Shown here piece after piece: positions 22,153-34,239 of a DNA stretch of 64,000 bases (within the stretch, counting starts at the first letter, position 1; each line of letters starts with the position of its first letter). The notes under the pieces are model-generated. The model was not told the origin of the DNA, searched no databases, and saw nothing but the letters and a program-made list of their open reading frames with translations. Origin of the DNA: Hirsutella rhossiliensis (Eukaryota; Ascomycota; Sordariomycetes; Hypocreales; Ophiocordycipitaceae); the NCBI RefSeq assembly GCF_020360975.1, contig NW_025408674.1:1612001-1676000 (forward strand), given 5' to 3'. The translations under genes and the position numbers were made by a program.

Positions 22153-23295
22153 CTAAGACCGCGGCTCGTCCGCCCGCCCGCCGTTGCCGTCAAAGTAAAT
22201 CTTGCGGCCCGAGATCATGGACTCCTGGAGAGCAGCCCCGATCCTGACCGCGGCCACGGCCGTCTGCAGCTTGACGGGGACCGGCGTGTCGTTGAGGCAG
22301 CAGTCGGTAAACTCGACGGCCTCGGTGGCAAAGGCCTTCTTGAAGCGATCCCAGTAAGTCTGGGGCACCTCTTGGCGGATGCCACCGGCCTCGTGGATGC
22401 GCACCAGGTTGGCCGTGGGCTGAGTGTTGACGCCGAGCTTGCCCTTGGTGCCGATAATCTCCGTCGTGTCCTCTTGGCCGGCGGCCATCATGCGCGAGCA
22501 GTAGAGGTTGACGATGCGACCGTCGGCAAACTCGACAAGGCCGAGGGCGTTGTCGCGATCGTTGTACTTGGCCAGGTCGGGCTCGACGGCCGTAATGCCC
22601 ACGGCGCTCACAGACCGGACCTTGCTGTCTCCGTCCTCGCCAAAGTACCAGAGGGCCAGGTCAATGTCGTGGATGGAGCAGTCGACGAAGATGCCGCCGC
22701 TGAATTGGGCGTAGGCGACGAAGAAGCCCGACGGGTCCAGCATGTCGCACGTCTGGCTGCGGAAGACAGACGGCCTCCCGATGAGCCCGGCCTGGACCTT
22801 GGCATAAGCGTCGCGATAGCTCTCGTCGAAGCGCCTTGAGAATCCGCACATGACCTTGAGCTCGGGGCGACGAGCAGCGGCGTCGACAACGGTTTGCGAC
22901 TATTGTTTCGCACTTGGTCAGCCTGGTGAACCATGCTTTGCAAGCCGGTCAAGGGAAGTTCAGCTTACCACCTCGGGCGTGGTGGCCAGGGGCTTCTCGC
23001 ACAAGACGTGCTTGCCCGCGTTGATGGCGGCAATGGCCTGGTCGGCGTGGACAGCCGTGGCCGACGCTACGCAGACGGCCTCGAGGCCCTGATGCCTCAG
23101 CAGGTCGTCATAATTTTCGTAGATGGCGACGCCCGAGGGGGCCAGCTGCTCCTTGGCCCATTCTCTCTCCTGAGCGTCGGGGGTAGAGACGGCAACGAGG
23201 TCGGCGCGCGGCACCGACTGGAAGAAGTTGAGGGCATGTCGCTTGCCCATCCTCCCGAGGCCCGCGACGCCAATCTTGAGCTTTGCTGCGGCCAT
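22153..23295 (-). CDS. Gfo/Idh/MocA-family oxidoreductase (inositol dehydrogenase-like)
   Basis: Two exons (23295-22969 and 22899-22153) give 357 residues; the 69-nt intron 22968-22900 joins TTPEV to SQTVVDAAARRPELKVMCGFSRRFD. The ATG at 23295 is the first in frame. The Rossmann motif GVAGLGRMGKRH is at residues 9-20, CEKPLATT follows about residue 100, and the catalytic region reads GGIFVDCSIHDIDLALWYFGED, like the D-x-x-x-H-D of inositol 2-dehydrogenases. The enzyme should oxidise or reduce a sugar or polyol with NAD(P) in the cytosol. It is next to a Zn2Cys6 regulator and near an MFS sugar transporter, which suggests a catabolic group. The substrate (myo-inositol, a sugar acid or a disaccharide) is not resolved. 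Confidence 0.9.
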
Positions 23296-23955
23296 GATGG
23301 ATAATGATGGGCTGTGCAATGGGGGCTTGAGTGAGTCGAGTCGAAGCGAGTGAGAGATGGTGACGGGAGCCGCGGGCTTTATAGGGAGATGAAGATGGGC
23401 TTGTCGCGCATCGCTGGACTGTGCTCGAGGTCGATGAGGCGTCCATGGTGGAGACGGTCAAGCTGAGAGCCGCAAGAGGAGTGAAAGAGAAGCTTGGCTG
23501 GGGTAAAAACGGGTCCGAAGTCGGGGAGCTTAAGGATAGGGGGCAGTCAGGAGGTCAGGCGGAGGGGCCCAACAGCGGGGGAAATGGCTTAATTTGAACG
23601 CCGCAGGGCAACTTTCCCCGAGCCCCGGATGACCCACAGACCGCTGCATCATGGCGCCCAGGGCCCTTACAGTGGCGTAGGCTCCCCAGCCTCGTAGCGG
23701 GTTACAGGGCATGTCGAGCGGAGACCCGAACGATTCGTGGACTGTACAGGAGACTGCAGCAGACTGGGCATGCTGTAATTGACCTGACTGCCAGGCTACA
23801 GGGCAACTGACGGCCTGATGATCGCTTCAAATTGCTCGGATTAACTGGACTAATGTACAAGTGGAATTCTTCCTGGCTTTACAACCAAAATTCGCCTCCT
23901 ACACACCTCGATGAGCTTGCGAATCCTGCTAGTCAAGCAATGCCATCTCATCCAT
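23296..23955. other. Intergenic, 0.66 kb
   Basis: Promoter region of the oxidoreductase gene and 3' end of the regulator gene, both minus strand. A TTTATAGG element about 75-85 bp upstream of the oxidoreductase ATG may act as a TATA box. Nothing else was seen. Confidence 0.45.
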
Positions 23956-26188
23956 TCACGCCCAACCCCATGCATTCTTCAGACGGCCCTGTATCTTGCC
24001 CGTCGGCCACGCGTGATCCCCCTCGGTCTTGGTCAGCACATCGAGCAAGGCCATGCGCTCGACATGGTCGTCAAACCTGTCTCCGCACGTGGCGATGCCC
24101 AGCGACGCCGTAATCATGGCAGGAATCGTCGACTCGTTGGACAGCGCCGTCCCGCACAGCTGCAGAATCCGCTGCCGGATGAGCCGACCGCGAGCCATGC
24201 TGGGAAGCGCAGGATCGCAGCACATGAGGAGTGCCTGTGCCAGCATGCTGTGGACCACGCCAACCACTACAAGTCTCGTCAGCAGCCGCTCTCAAGCCTC
24301 CCCGATGACGCCTCTTACCCACGGCGTGGCTAAAGTACAGGATGTGCGGAAACACCTCCCCTCGGCTCGCATCCGCGTCCATGTAGGCAATGGGAACAAA
24401 GGTCGATGGTCGGCACCGCAGCCAGCCGTCGTCGTACTCGATCAGCGCGCGGTGGTCGTGCGGACTGTGCTGGCCTTGGCCAAAACAAAACTCGACAACC
24501 TTGGCGCAGTGGACAATGATGCGGTTTGCCCACATGGCGTCGTCGGCCGGCGAAAACGACTGGTCCACGAAGCTCAGCGACAGGGGAAACTTGATGGGTC
24601 GCTGGCTGGCCACGGCCATGGTCACCTCCTGACGCAGCCCGATCCAGTACGCCGCTTGCCGTAGGCTACTGACGGCTGCCGATGAGCCGCTTCGCGCATT
24701 CATAAAGACCTGGACCCCCATCAAATGCCCCTCGTTGTCGGTTCCGAGAAGAGGAACTGCCTTGGGTGCACACCGGCGGCGTCAGTCAACCATGCCGAGA
24801 CGGAAAATCAACCAGATCACGCCCGATTCCGACGTTGAGGGTTTTTGGAAACTTACCTTCGAGCTCTTCTAGGGTGCGAAGCAAAATCGTTGCGGCCAGC
24901 AGGTCATCGTCGAGTAGTGCGTTGGAGTCGTTGGATACACTCGACAGTTGGCGGAGACAACGCTCGTGATACTGGTTCGAAATCCATTCGTCACACTGTC
25001 CTTCCTTCAAGCTCAGATGTCTGCTGGAGAGGGCATATATGGCATTGAGCAACGTCGGGCAAGACATTGCTTTGCGAGGAACATGGACGGCAAACTGCCG
25101 CGTTGTGTCGCAAACATCGAACTGGCGATGCCATGGGAGCCAGTCAACATTGAGGCCATCTCGTACTGACACAAGAGTACAGACGAGTTCGGAGTGGGAA
25201 ACGCAAATGAACAAAGAGATGATGAAGTACACAACATACCCAATGGCACATGTACTCGAGATAGTACTTCATCAGCTTGGCCTCGCGCCAGCTGTGGAGC
25301 GGAAAGGGCCGGCCCAAGAACGCATCGTTGGGAGTCGCCAGCGAGAGCCCGGAGGCCGAGGGAATGGCAGACAAGGACCGCTGATCCAGGTTTCGGTAGC
25401 TGTGCAAGCGGCTTCCCTTGGATTCCAGCACCATCTCGACCCGGCTGTGCCCTCGAGGGCGCTGCCATGGGCCCAGCTCTTGGCGGGGAGTGGGCGGGCT
25501 TAGCGATGCACGCCACGCAGCACCACTTGCTTCGGGGACATCGTCGTCGTCGTCACCATACAGAGCCTCAATGTCCCTTGTTTCGTCGACAAAACGGACT
25601 GGAAGGGGGGGGGGGACCGTCAGTGGCCGGGGGCATCTGCCGTCACTTGGGGGGACGGGGCAAGATACCTCGACGCGGGTAAGCTACCCAGCGATGGTTA
25701 CCGAAGTCGATGAGCCTTGCCGATGCACATGGGCTGGTCAGTGACTGGCCGTGGGGACAGAAAGAGTACAGCGGACTGGTTTAGTACCGGGTCGGGTAAT
25801 GCCTGAATCGCACGTTTAAGCCGCGCTCGCATCTGAGTCCGCCCACGGTACACCGAACGCATCCAGTCAAGGCGCGGCCGTCGGAGGAACAGGCGGCGGC
25901 GGCGGCATCGATATTCCATTCGCACTTGAGGTGTTTTTTCCGGCATCCCTGCGGCGAGGCACAGACAGCATGTTAGCGACGGCCAGGTGTGACGACGGCT
26001 CCCTCCCCGCACTGCTTGAACTCCCTCAGAATCTTGAGTCTGAGTCGAAGGGAAACAGGGGAGGGGGTTCCTCCACGCGTCGGACGAAGCATGTCCAGGC
26101 GACGACGCGGAAGGCCGGAGTCCCGTTTGTGTAAGTGGCGTCTTACCGAACAAGCAGCGTTGGCAGCCGGGTCGGCGGCCCCGGTCAT
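23956..26188 (-). CDS. Zn2Cys6 fungal-specific transcription factor
   Basis: Six exons are proposed: 26188-26147, 25948-25788, 25645-25240, 25121-24857, 24756-24319 and 24266-23956 (1,623 nt, 540 residues). Introns 3 to 5 (25239-25122, 24856-24757, 24318-24267) are well supported by frame and motif continuity; intron 1 (198 nt) and the acceptor at 25646 are less sure. Joining exon 1 to exon 2 creates AACSGCRKKHLKCEW, the C-x2-C-x6-C half of a zinc cluster; the second half is GCVRCTVGGLRC (C-x2-C-x6-C). The two are separated by about 20 residues with one extra Cys, longer than usual. Then follow PVRFVDETRDIEALY and a fungal-specific domain (LMKYYLEYMCHWFDVCD, CPTLLNAIYALSSRHL). It likely controls the flanking oxidoreductase and the divergent transporter gene. 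Confidence 0.78.
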
Positions 26189-27708
26189 TGTGTTGATTGG
26201 ACGCCTCCAGAGGCTCATGCTGGCCGGCGGCCGGCAATGATATATCATCCTAGCGTGCCAGGGGCCCAGAGTCATGGCCCGGCAGACGCCGGCGAAGCTA
26301 GCTGCATCGAGTAGCACGGGCCCTCGGGGCGCCGCCGATTCGATGCTCTCGCCGAGTCGGGAAGGCCTCGGCGGGCTTGTCCCTCTTTTGCCGTCGGCTG
26401 TTCTCCTCTGGCGGGCATGAGGGTGTCGTCAACACCCCGGTTACTCGTCGTCATTCTCAGAGGCCCTTCCTTGCATGCTTTCCATCATGCCAAGCTATCG
26501 ATTCTTTGTCCCCAGCCTTTCACGTAATTGCTCAATCATCATTGGTGGTGGCGGATGAAGATTACCAAAGAGTGAAGAAGAAGTGATGGAATTGAAATTG
26601 CTAACAGGAAAGACAATCAGGTAGAAGCTCTCCTCTCCTCTCTCCGCCTTCACACCCACCCAGACACACACCCGCAGCAGCAGCAGCCGCACAACCCATC
26701 GATTCGGGTACGCAAATCGCCCCTTCGGTACGCCGGCGCGTGCACAGACGCGACGGGCGGCAGGTTCTCACTTCTCTTCTAGAAGCGCCCCGTAGGTTTC
26801 CTCTCTGAAACGACTGCAACTGACATGGGCCAACAAGTCCCCGGACCAGACCGTTGCGCTTCTGCACCACCTCGGCGCACGCTCCCCTGACCCGATCTGG
26901 ACCTGGCCTCGTGACTGGACATGGTGGTGGGTTCGCCAAAACTCCTGGTCAATCACGTCGGCGTCCTTTTATCCTGCCGCCGTTTCAGGGGCTCTCCGCG
27001 TGTTTTGGTTGTGGTGAGATTGATTGAGACATGGGCCGTGGCCGGCGACGGCGTAGTGCAATCATTGCAGCACATTATTGTCGTCGTCCAGGTCCATTGT
27101 CAAGAGTACCGGTATGTATGTGGGTGTGTCTGCGTGTGTGCGTGCATCCATGGGGCCTAATGGGCCTTGGCATCTTCATTCTCCCCCATCCCCATCCTCC
27201 TCATCCTCCCCTGCTCGCCCCCCCCCCTTCTCTTACCCTAATCCTGGTTGCCCCTCCTTTCCCCGGTAGCGCGGCTCCATCAATGTAGACACGAGTGTGC
27301 AGAGAGTAATAAGAGAGACGAGAGAAGCTGATTCCAGGAGGCCGATCAAACCCGACGCCACCAAGCATCTGGGAACCCGCAGCAGCCCCATGGGGTCGAG
27401 ATTTTTAGGCTCTTGGTGGGTGGACCGTTGAGCCGTGTCTCCAGACCACCTTGCAGGCATTGGGGATCCGGGGTCAGAGCCGTTCGGGGGACTGGAGAAG
27501 AACGAGGCGTCACAGCAGCCGTCTGAGCATAAAAGCATCATCACCTCGCTTCAACTTGCCTCGTTGCTACCCCTCCCCCTTCTCCATCCAGTCTCTTGAG
27601 ATTTTACCACTCCCGAGACCGCTGCTCGCTGCCTCAACACTTTTTCTTTTCCATCGCCTTCTTTCTCGCGCCGTTGCTTAAGCCTTCTCCCGTCGTCTTT
27701 CCCCCAGC
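26189..27708. promoter_or_regulatory. Divergent promoter region between regulator and transporter genes
   Basis: About 1.5 kb separates the starts of the Zn2Cys6 gene (minus) and the MFS transporter gene (plus), so it must hold both promoters. It contains a GT-rich run near 27119-27150, C-rich runs near 27180-27230 and a pyrimidine-rich leader just before 27709. I saw no inverted CGG pair that I would call a binding site with confidence, and no TATA box in a clear position. Confidence 0.5.
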
Positions 27709-29886
27709 ATGAACAAGAGCCTATCTGACGTCGCCGACGCCGAGCACAAGGAGAGCGATGTCTCTATCAACTTGAACACGGAGCCCTACGGCCCCCCGGG
27801 TGCGTCGTCCTCTTCCCGAGCCTGTCTGGACGCTTCCGCATGCCGAATGAAGCTGACCGGCCTGTTTGTAGGCTTCAAGGGCATTGCCGCATCCCGCTAC
27901 GTAGCCTTGTGCGCCTCCTTCAGCGCCATTGGCGGCCTTCTCTTCGGCTACGAGTACGTTCTCGTGACCCTGGTCTCGGTGGCCTTCCTCGAGCGCCCTA
28001 TTTGGTGTTGAGGCTGACTTGCGGAAACCACAGCCAGGGTGTCATCTCCGTCATCCTCGTCATGGACGAGTTCCTCGGGCGCTTCCCCGAGGTGTCCGAG
28101 AGCGCCTCTGGGGCCGGCTTCTACAAGGGCCTCATGACGGCCATGATCACCCTTGGCGCCTTTGTCGGTATGACGTGACGCTTCATTCCCCCGAAAAGCC
28201 TCGCTCAACCGCTCACACCCCGGACCAGGTGCCTTTAACCAGGGCTGGATCGCCGACGCCTACTCGCGCAAGCGCTCCATCATGATGGCCGTCGTCATCT
28301 TCACCTTTGGCTCCGCGTTGCAGACAGGGTCCATCAACTACACCATGCTGGTCATTGCTCGCCTCTTTGGCGGCATCGGCATCGGCATGTACGTGCTCTC
28401 CTAAAGCACTCCCTTGTTCAGCTTGAAATGACTTTACATGTTGACCTGGTCGTGATCAAGGTTGAGCATGGTCGTCCCCCTCTACATCTCCGAGATATCC
28501 CCTCCTGAGATCCGCGGCACCCTCCTCGTTCTGGAAGAGCTCAGCATCGTTCTCGGCATCGTTGTCTCCTTCTGGATCACCTACGGAACCCAGTACATCA
28601 AGTCGGACTGGTCGTGGCAGCTGCCCTTCCTCATCCAGATCATCCCCGGCCTGGCCCTCGGCTTCGGCGCCATCTTCCTGCCCTACTCGCCCCGCTGGCT
28701 CGCCTCCAAGGGCCGCGAGCAGGATGCCCTCATGAACCTGGCCAAGCTCCGGTGCCTGCCCACGACCGACTCGCGCGTCCAGCGTGAGTGGCTCGAGATC
28801 ATTGCCGAGGCCACGTTCCAGAAGGGCGCTCTGGCCGAGCGCCATCCTGCCCTCGTCAACGGGGCCGGCATCCAGAAGCTCAAGCTCGAGCTCGTCTCGT
28901 GGGCGGACTGCTTCAAGAAGGGCTGCTGGAGGCGAACCCACGTCGGCGCTGGCCTCATGTTCTTCCAGCAGGTAAGGCCCCCTGCGTGGACCCAATGCCA
29001 TCCCCGTTTCCGGGCAGCGTCGCTGACATGGAACCAGTTTGTCGGCATCAACGCCTTGATCTACTACTCTCCCACACTCTTCGGGTACGTTCAGAATACT
29101 CCTGGCCGGATGCTCTGGCCACTGCTAATCCAGCCCTCGCACAGGACCATGGGCTTGGACCACAACATGCAGCTCATCATGTCGGGCGTCCTCAACATCA
29201 CGCAGCTCTTTGGCGTCGTGTCCAGCCTGTGGACGCTCGACCGTTTCGGACGGCGCAAGATCCTCATGTGGGGCAGCGTCGGCATGTTCATCGCGCACTT
29301 CATCATCGCCATCCTGGTCGGCCTCTACTCGAGCAACTGGCCCGCCAACACCAGCAAGGGCTGGACCAGCGTCGCCTTCCTCCTCTTCTACATGCTTGCC
29401 TTTGGCGCGAGCTGGGGGCCGGTGCCGTGGGCCATGCCCGCCGAGATCTTCCCCTCGTCGCTGCGAGCCAAGGGCGTTGCCATTTCTACTTGCTCAAGTA
29501 CGTCCTCCTTTCCCTGCCTTATTCTCAACTCGGTACAGCTTCTAACGATGCTTGCTTCATTGTAGATTGGATCAACAACTTTATAGTGGTAAGCCTATCC
29601 CGGGACTCGTCGACCGTCACTTGTTCCTCCGCTGACTCGACTCCAGGGCTTGATCACGCCGCCTCTGGTGCAGAACACGGGCTTCGGCGCCTACGTCTTC
29701 TTCGCCAGCTTCTGCTTCCTGTCGTTTGCATGGACGTTCTACTTTGTGCCCGAGACGGGCGGCAAGACGCTCGAGGAGATGGACGAGGTCTTCAAGGACT
29801 ACAGCAGCAGCGAGGAGATGGCGCGCAAGAGCAGGCTCTTGGCCGAGACCATCCGGGAGAGGTCAGGGCGCAACGAAGCGGCGTAG
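27709..29886 (+). CDS. MFS sugar transporter (sugar porter family), nine exons
   Basis: Exons are 27709-27799, 27872-27953, 28034-28167, 28229-28388, 28461-28971, 29038-29084, 29145-29497, 29566-29588 and 29647-29886: 1,641 nt, 546 residues. All eight introns are GT-AG and 58-80 nt. Sugar porter marks are GGLLFGYDQGVISV in segment 1, the AYSRKRS loop, PYSPRWLASKGR after segment 6, QQFVGINALIYYSPTLF in segment 7 (sugar-binding region), DRFGRRKILM, and PETGGKTLEEMDEVF after segment 12. The loop after segment 6 is long (about 28730-28900), as in fungal lactose/glucose-type permeases. It is a plasma-membrane importer. It lies divergent to a Zn2Cys6 factor and close to a Gfo/Idh/MocA enzyme, so co-regulation is plausible. 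The 66-nt intron 28972-29037 is a multiple of three without a stop, so its retention would keep the frame. Confidence 0.93.
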
Positions 29887-30303
29887 GCGGGTGTCTTTTG
29901 TACGTGTTTTCTTCTTCAACGGTCCACGGTCACGTTTCGGTACTTTTTTTTTTGAGAATATGAGTGGTTACGCGGAGCGGGAAGCGACTTGTCTATACGA
30001 TTTCAATTCACGACTTTGACTTTTTCAACAAGAATTTCTCTTTATAGTCACAATCAAAACATGTTGGAGCCGGTATCTTCATTTTCCGGTCTTGCACATG
30101 CTCGCCCACTGTAAACGCATGGCAAGTCATTATTCATGTTGGTATCTTTAAGTCCAATTCGCCTATTCCTCGCTCAAATATCCAGGTAAAGCATCGCTTC
30201 GCTCACATGCCCAATATCGTCGCTCAATTTACATACTTGTGAAAAACATAGCAAGAACAAGAGTCCCAGATCTCAAGAGCCCATCTCCGCCATTTCCTAG
30301 CTT
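29887..30303. other. Convergent 3' region
   Basis: The transporter (plus) and the P-type ATPase gene (minus) end toward each other here. The AT-rich stretch with a T run at about 29945-29954 probably holds polyadenylation signals for both. No gene. Confidence 0.5.
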
Positions 30304-33300
30304 CTACCACGCAGCCCGGGCCAACAGACCCTCGGGATATTTCCTGACCCAGTAGCGCCTCGCCTCGTCGCCGATGATGATGAACAGGCCAAAGGCAAAG
30401 GGCAGGAACCAGTGCTCAACGGGGACGGCGGCGGTGCCGATGACGGCCTGGATCGAGGGCGGGTACAGCCATAGGACAGCCATGCCCAGGGCGAAGAGGA
30501 TGGAGGGGAAGAGGTACAGGTTCTGCGTCTCGCGGTTGAACAGGGGCGGGTGCTGGAAGATGCTGAGGCGGCGGGTGCGCGTGGCCATGAGGTTGAACCA
30601 CTGCATGACGACGAGGTTGACAAAGTAAATGGACGACGCCTCGGCGAGCTTGCGGTTGTAGTAGTCAGGGTCGATGGAGGCCGGCAGCTTCCCGAAGCTG
30701 AACCACAGGTCGCTAAAGGGGATGCCGTTGCGCTGCAGGTACCAGTAGGCCATGGCGAACGAGGCCAGCGTCTCCAGCATGCCGATGATGCCGTAGGCGT
30801 GGAAGATGAGCTGCCAGTTGACCAGCCGGTCCTTCTTGACGTTTCTGGGCCGGCGCAGCAGCACGTCGGCCTCGGGCTTTTCAAACGACAGGATCGTCGC
30901 CGCGGCACAGTCGGTGAAGCAGCTGAACGAAAGTATCGGTCAGCTTCGAGCACGAAAGGTCCCCAACATGACAGGAAGGTGTGTCGAGATGAACGTACCA
31001 GATGATAATCATGAGGAACGAGGAGAGAATCTGCGGCAGGCCAAAAAGAACAGACGTCATGACGGGCCAGAACTCGGAGAAACTGCCAGCGGGGAGCAGG
31101 TATGCAATGACCTGATGATCGAGTCAGTATGAGACCTTTAAAACCAGACATGCTGGTATTCATGAGCTGTGTGCAACAATTCTCTCACCTTTTTCAGGTT
31201 ATCAAACACAACTCGTCCGTACTGCACAGCGACAACAACAGAAGAAAAGGAATCCAAAAGAACCATGTCGGCAGCTTCCATGGCAATGTCGGAGCCGCTG
31301 CCCATGGAAATGCCCACATCGGCAGCCTTCAGCGAGGGCGCGTCGTTGACGCCGTCGCCCGTCATGGCCACGACGTTTTCGCTCTGGAACTCGCGCACGA
31401 TGCGCAGCTTCTGTTCGGGCGTCGTGCGGGCAAAGACAATCTCCTCGTAGGCCGTCAGCAGCTTCCACTGGTTGTCGTTGAGCGCCGTCAGCTCCGGCCC
31501 GCTGATGACAATGGCCCCCCGGGACCCGGCCCAGCCGGGCTTGGCCTCGTCGGCGTCGTCAGAGCCCGAGCCGACTTCCGGGTTGCGCTCCAGGCTGTCG
31601 GCCGAGTCGACGTGGACGCAGGTGACGATGCCGGCCTCGCGGGCAATGGCCAGCGCAGTGAGGGCAAAGTCGCCCGTGACCTGCAAAGTCTCAGCACATG
31701 GGACGGACTTTAAGCTCTACATACAGAGGCCAAGACGGGCGAGCGTCTTGTTCTCCGGAAACTCACCATGGCGAATCGGATGCCGGCTCCGCGGAGGGTA
31801 GCGACGACGTCGCGGATTTCCGGCCGCAGGGGGTCGACAATGGCCACCAAGCCGACGAGCGTCAGGCCAGACTTGGCCTCGTCCATCATGCCTTCTTCGT
31901 ATCCTGTCGTGCCCGGCTGGTCCACGACCCTGTCGACTGGCACTATCTTGCGGGCCAGCAGCAGGCACCGCTTGCCCTGGGACGAGTAGATGTTCTTGAC
32001 GCGCTCAAAGGTGGCGGCGACATGCTCGTCGAAGGGCACGATTTCTCCCGAAGGCGCGAGATACTCGGAACACCGCCCGATCAGGACGTCCGGGGCGCCC
32101 TTGACCGTCAGCAGCCTGCAAAGGGAGTCAGCAAAAGGCCCATGACAGCAAGCAAAGACGTACAAGTCTTGGTCTCCGAAATTCTCGGCAGCTTCGCCGT
32201 GCAGCGTGTGCTTGAGCGCCTCGCGGCGGGATATGCTAAAGCAGCGAATCATAAACTTGTTCTTGCTGTTAAAGGCCAGCTCAAAGACGCGGTGCCAGCA
32301 GGCGCGCAAGTACGACACGTTGCCGTCAGCGAGCGACTCGGAGAAGCGAAGGACGGCCGTGTCGGTTGCGTCGCCAAAGACGTTGCGCTGCTCAATGGGC
32401 ACGTCTGGCTGGGCGGCGTCGATCTCGGCCGCGTTGCAGAGGGCGGCCAGGGCGCCGAGCTGGAAGAACGAGGCCAGAGAGGATGCGTCGTTGCCGCTGG
32501 ACTGGTGCGAGGCAATGTCCTCCTTGAGCGAGTTGACGGACATGTTGACGGCTCCGATGGAGCAGTCTGTGAGAGACATTTTGCCCTGCCGAGATACTCA
32601 GTCTCCGAGTTACGATGCCAAGTCTGCCGTTGCCACGGTGAACCTACCTGGGTCAATGTCCCCGTCTTGTCGGAGCAGATGACGGATACCGAGCCCAGCG
32701 TCTCGACCGTCTTGAGGGACTTGCAGAGGACCATGTTTTTCCTCATCATGTTGGCCGTGATTGTCAAGCCGGCCGTGATGGCAATGGGAAGGCCCTCGGG
32801 GATAAAGGCGACGGCTACACTGACGCAGTCGACTATGAGCGTCGCCACGTTGATCCAGTTGGGGTAGTCTCGCCTCAGCCAGGCTCCCCTGCATCCGTCG
32901 ACTTGGTCAGTTGGCTCTGGGCGAATTGCGTCTTGAACAGCCGGCACACTCACCAGACAATGAGGACGACGGTGATCATGGTAAACATGATGGCGCAAAT
33001 GAAGAGGACAAAGTAGAGCACCTCCCTCTCGAGCGTCGTCATCTTGGGGTTCGGCTCGTTGGTCAGGGTGGCGATGCGGCCAAAGACGGTGCGGTCGCCC
33101 GTGGCCACGACGATGCCCGTGCCGGAGCCGATGATGCAGTGCGTGCCCTGCAGGCCGATGTTGTGCGTCTCGAGGTAGTTGGAGTCGGTGTGGTTGACCG
33201 TGGCGGCAATGGGGCGCGACTCTCCCGTCAGCACCGAGCGGTCGAACTTTGCGTCGGAGGAGATGTCGATGAAGCGCAGGTCGGCGGGCAGCTTGTTGCC

Positions 33301-34239
33301 CGACTTGATGGAGACGACGTCGCCCGGCACAAGGCTCTCGGCGGGAACGAGGACGAGCTGTCCGTCTCTAGTAACCTGGCAGTGCTCGGGGAGCATGTCC
33401 TTGATGGACGACATGACGCGGGACGTGGACCAGTCCTGGAACATGGCAAAGGCGGCCTGGATGAAGAAGACGGCGAGCAGGACAATGGCCAGGGCCTATG
33501 CGTCCAGGTCAGCTCACCGGTGCATCCATCGAGTTTACATGCAGCGTCAATGGGCGGCATACCAGGTTGGCCAGCGCTGGGGGTTGGCCCAGGGGCCGCC
33601 AGGAGATGAAGACGAGGATGCTGCCGATGAGGAGGATGCCGCCAAAGCCCTTGAAAAAGTAGCCCAGGATCGTGAGCGTCTTGTTCGTCTTGGGGGGCGA
33701 CGGCGCGTTCCTGCCGTACTCATGCAGTCTTCGCTTGGCCTGGTCGTCGGAGAGGCCGCTCGAGGCCGACGTGACGAGTCTCTGGGCCACGTCGGCGGGC
33801 GTGATGATGTGCCATTCGAGGTCACTGAGGTCTGGGGGCCACGCTTAGTCGGCACGGCCAGCCAAGAGCAGAATCAAAGCTGAGTTGGGGTCTGTCTGTC
33901 TACCTTTGGCAGCCGTATCGGCCGCGCGAGCCAGCTGGGCCCGATCTCTCCCCTTGGACTCCTCGATCTGGAACGAACTGTGCGCGCCAGCTCATGTCAG
34001 CGCACGCGCACACACTCTGGGAGGCGGCATTGAGCATACACCGTCCGGTACTGGATCGGGAGGGTCAGGGCAGGGTCGACGGGCCCTCTCGAGTGGATGC
34101 TGCGGATGGCGAGCGAGTCCGCCGAGTTGGTGCGGCTCAGCGGCGGCCGCGAGCGGCGACGGGACCTGCCCTGCTCCTCGTCATCACGCCAGTGGACGCG
34201 CTCGTGTGTCTGAAGCTCTGCGGGCTTCTCGGAAGACAT
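30304..34239 (-). CDS. P-type cation ATPase, Na+/K+-ATPase alpha-like (type II, probably IIC)
   Basis: Ten exons: 34239-34040, 33977-33904, 33831-33563, 33495-32954, 32888-32648, 32585-32164, 32115-31767, 31680-31189, 31111-30999 and 30922-30304 (3,321 nt, 1,106 residues). All introns are GT-AG, 48-86 nt. Every core motif is present: TGES in the actuator domain, IPEGLP in membrane segment 4, VETLGSVSVICSDKTGTLTQ with the phosphorylated Asp, VKGAPDVL in the nucleotide domain, and TGDGVNDAPSLKAADVGISMG in the hinge. The C-terminal region has the extra membrane segments of type II pumps. The segment-4 and phosphorylation region resembles Na+/K+ pumps more than fungal ENA exporters, but IPEGLP is also seen in Ca2+ pumps, so the ion is uncertain. 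The N-terminus is Arg/Ser-rich and probably cytosolic. The 48-nt intron 32163-32116 has no stop in frame. Confidence 0.92.

Noticed and set aside
28788..29963. 391-codon alternate frame inside the sugar transporter gene
   Set aside because: It runs across introns of a well-supported gene and is Arg/His-rich without motifs.
31698..32867. 389-codon plus-strand frame opposite the P-type ATPase
   Set aside because: Antisense shadow of several confirmed exons and introns.
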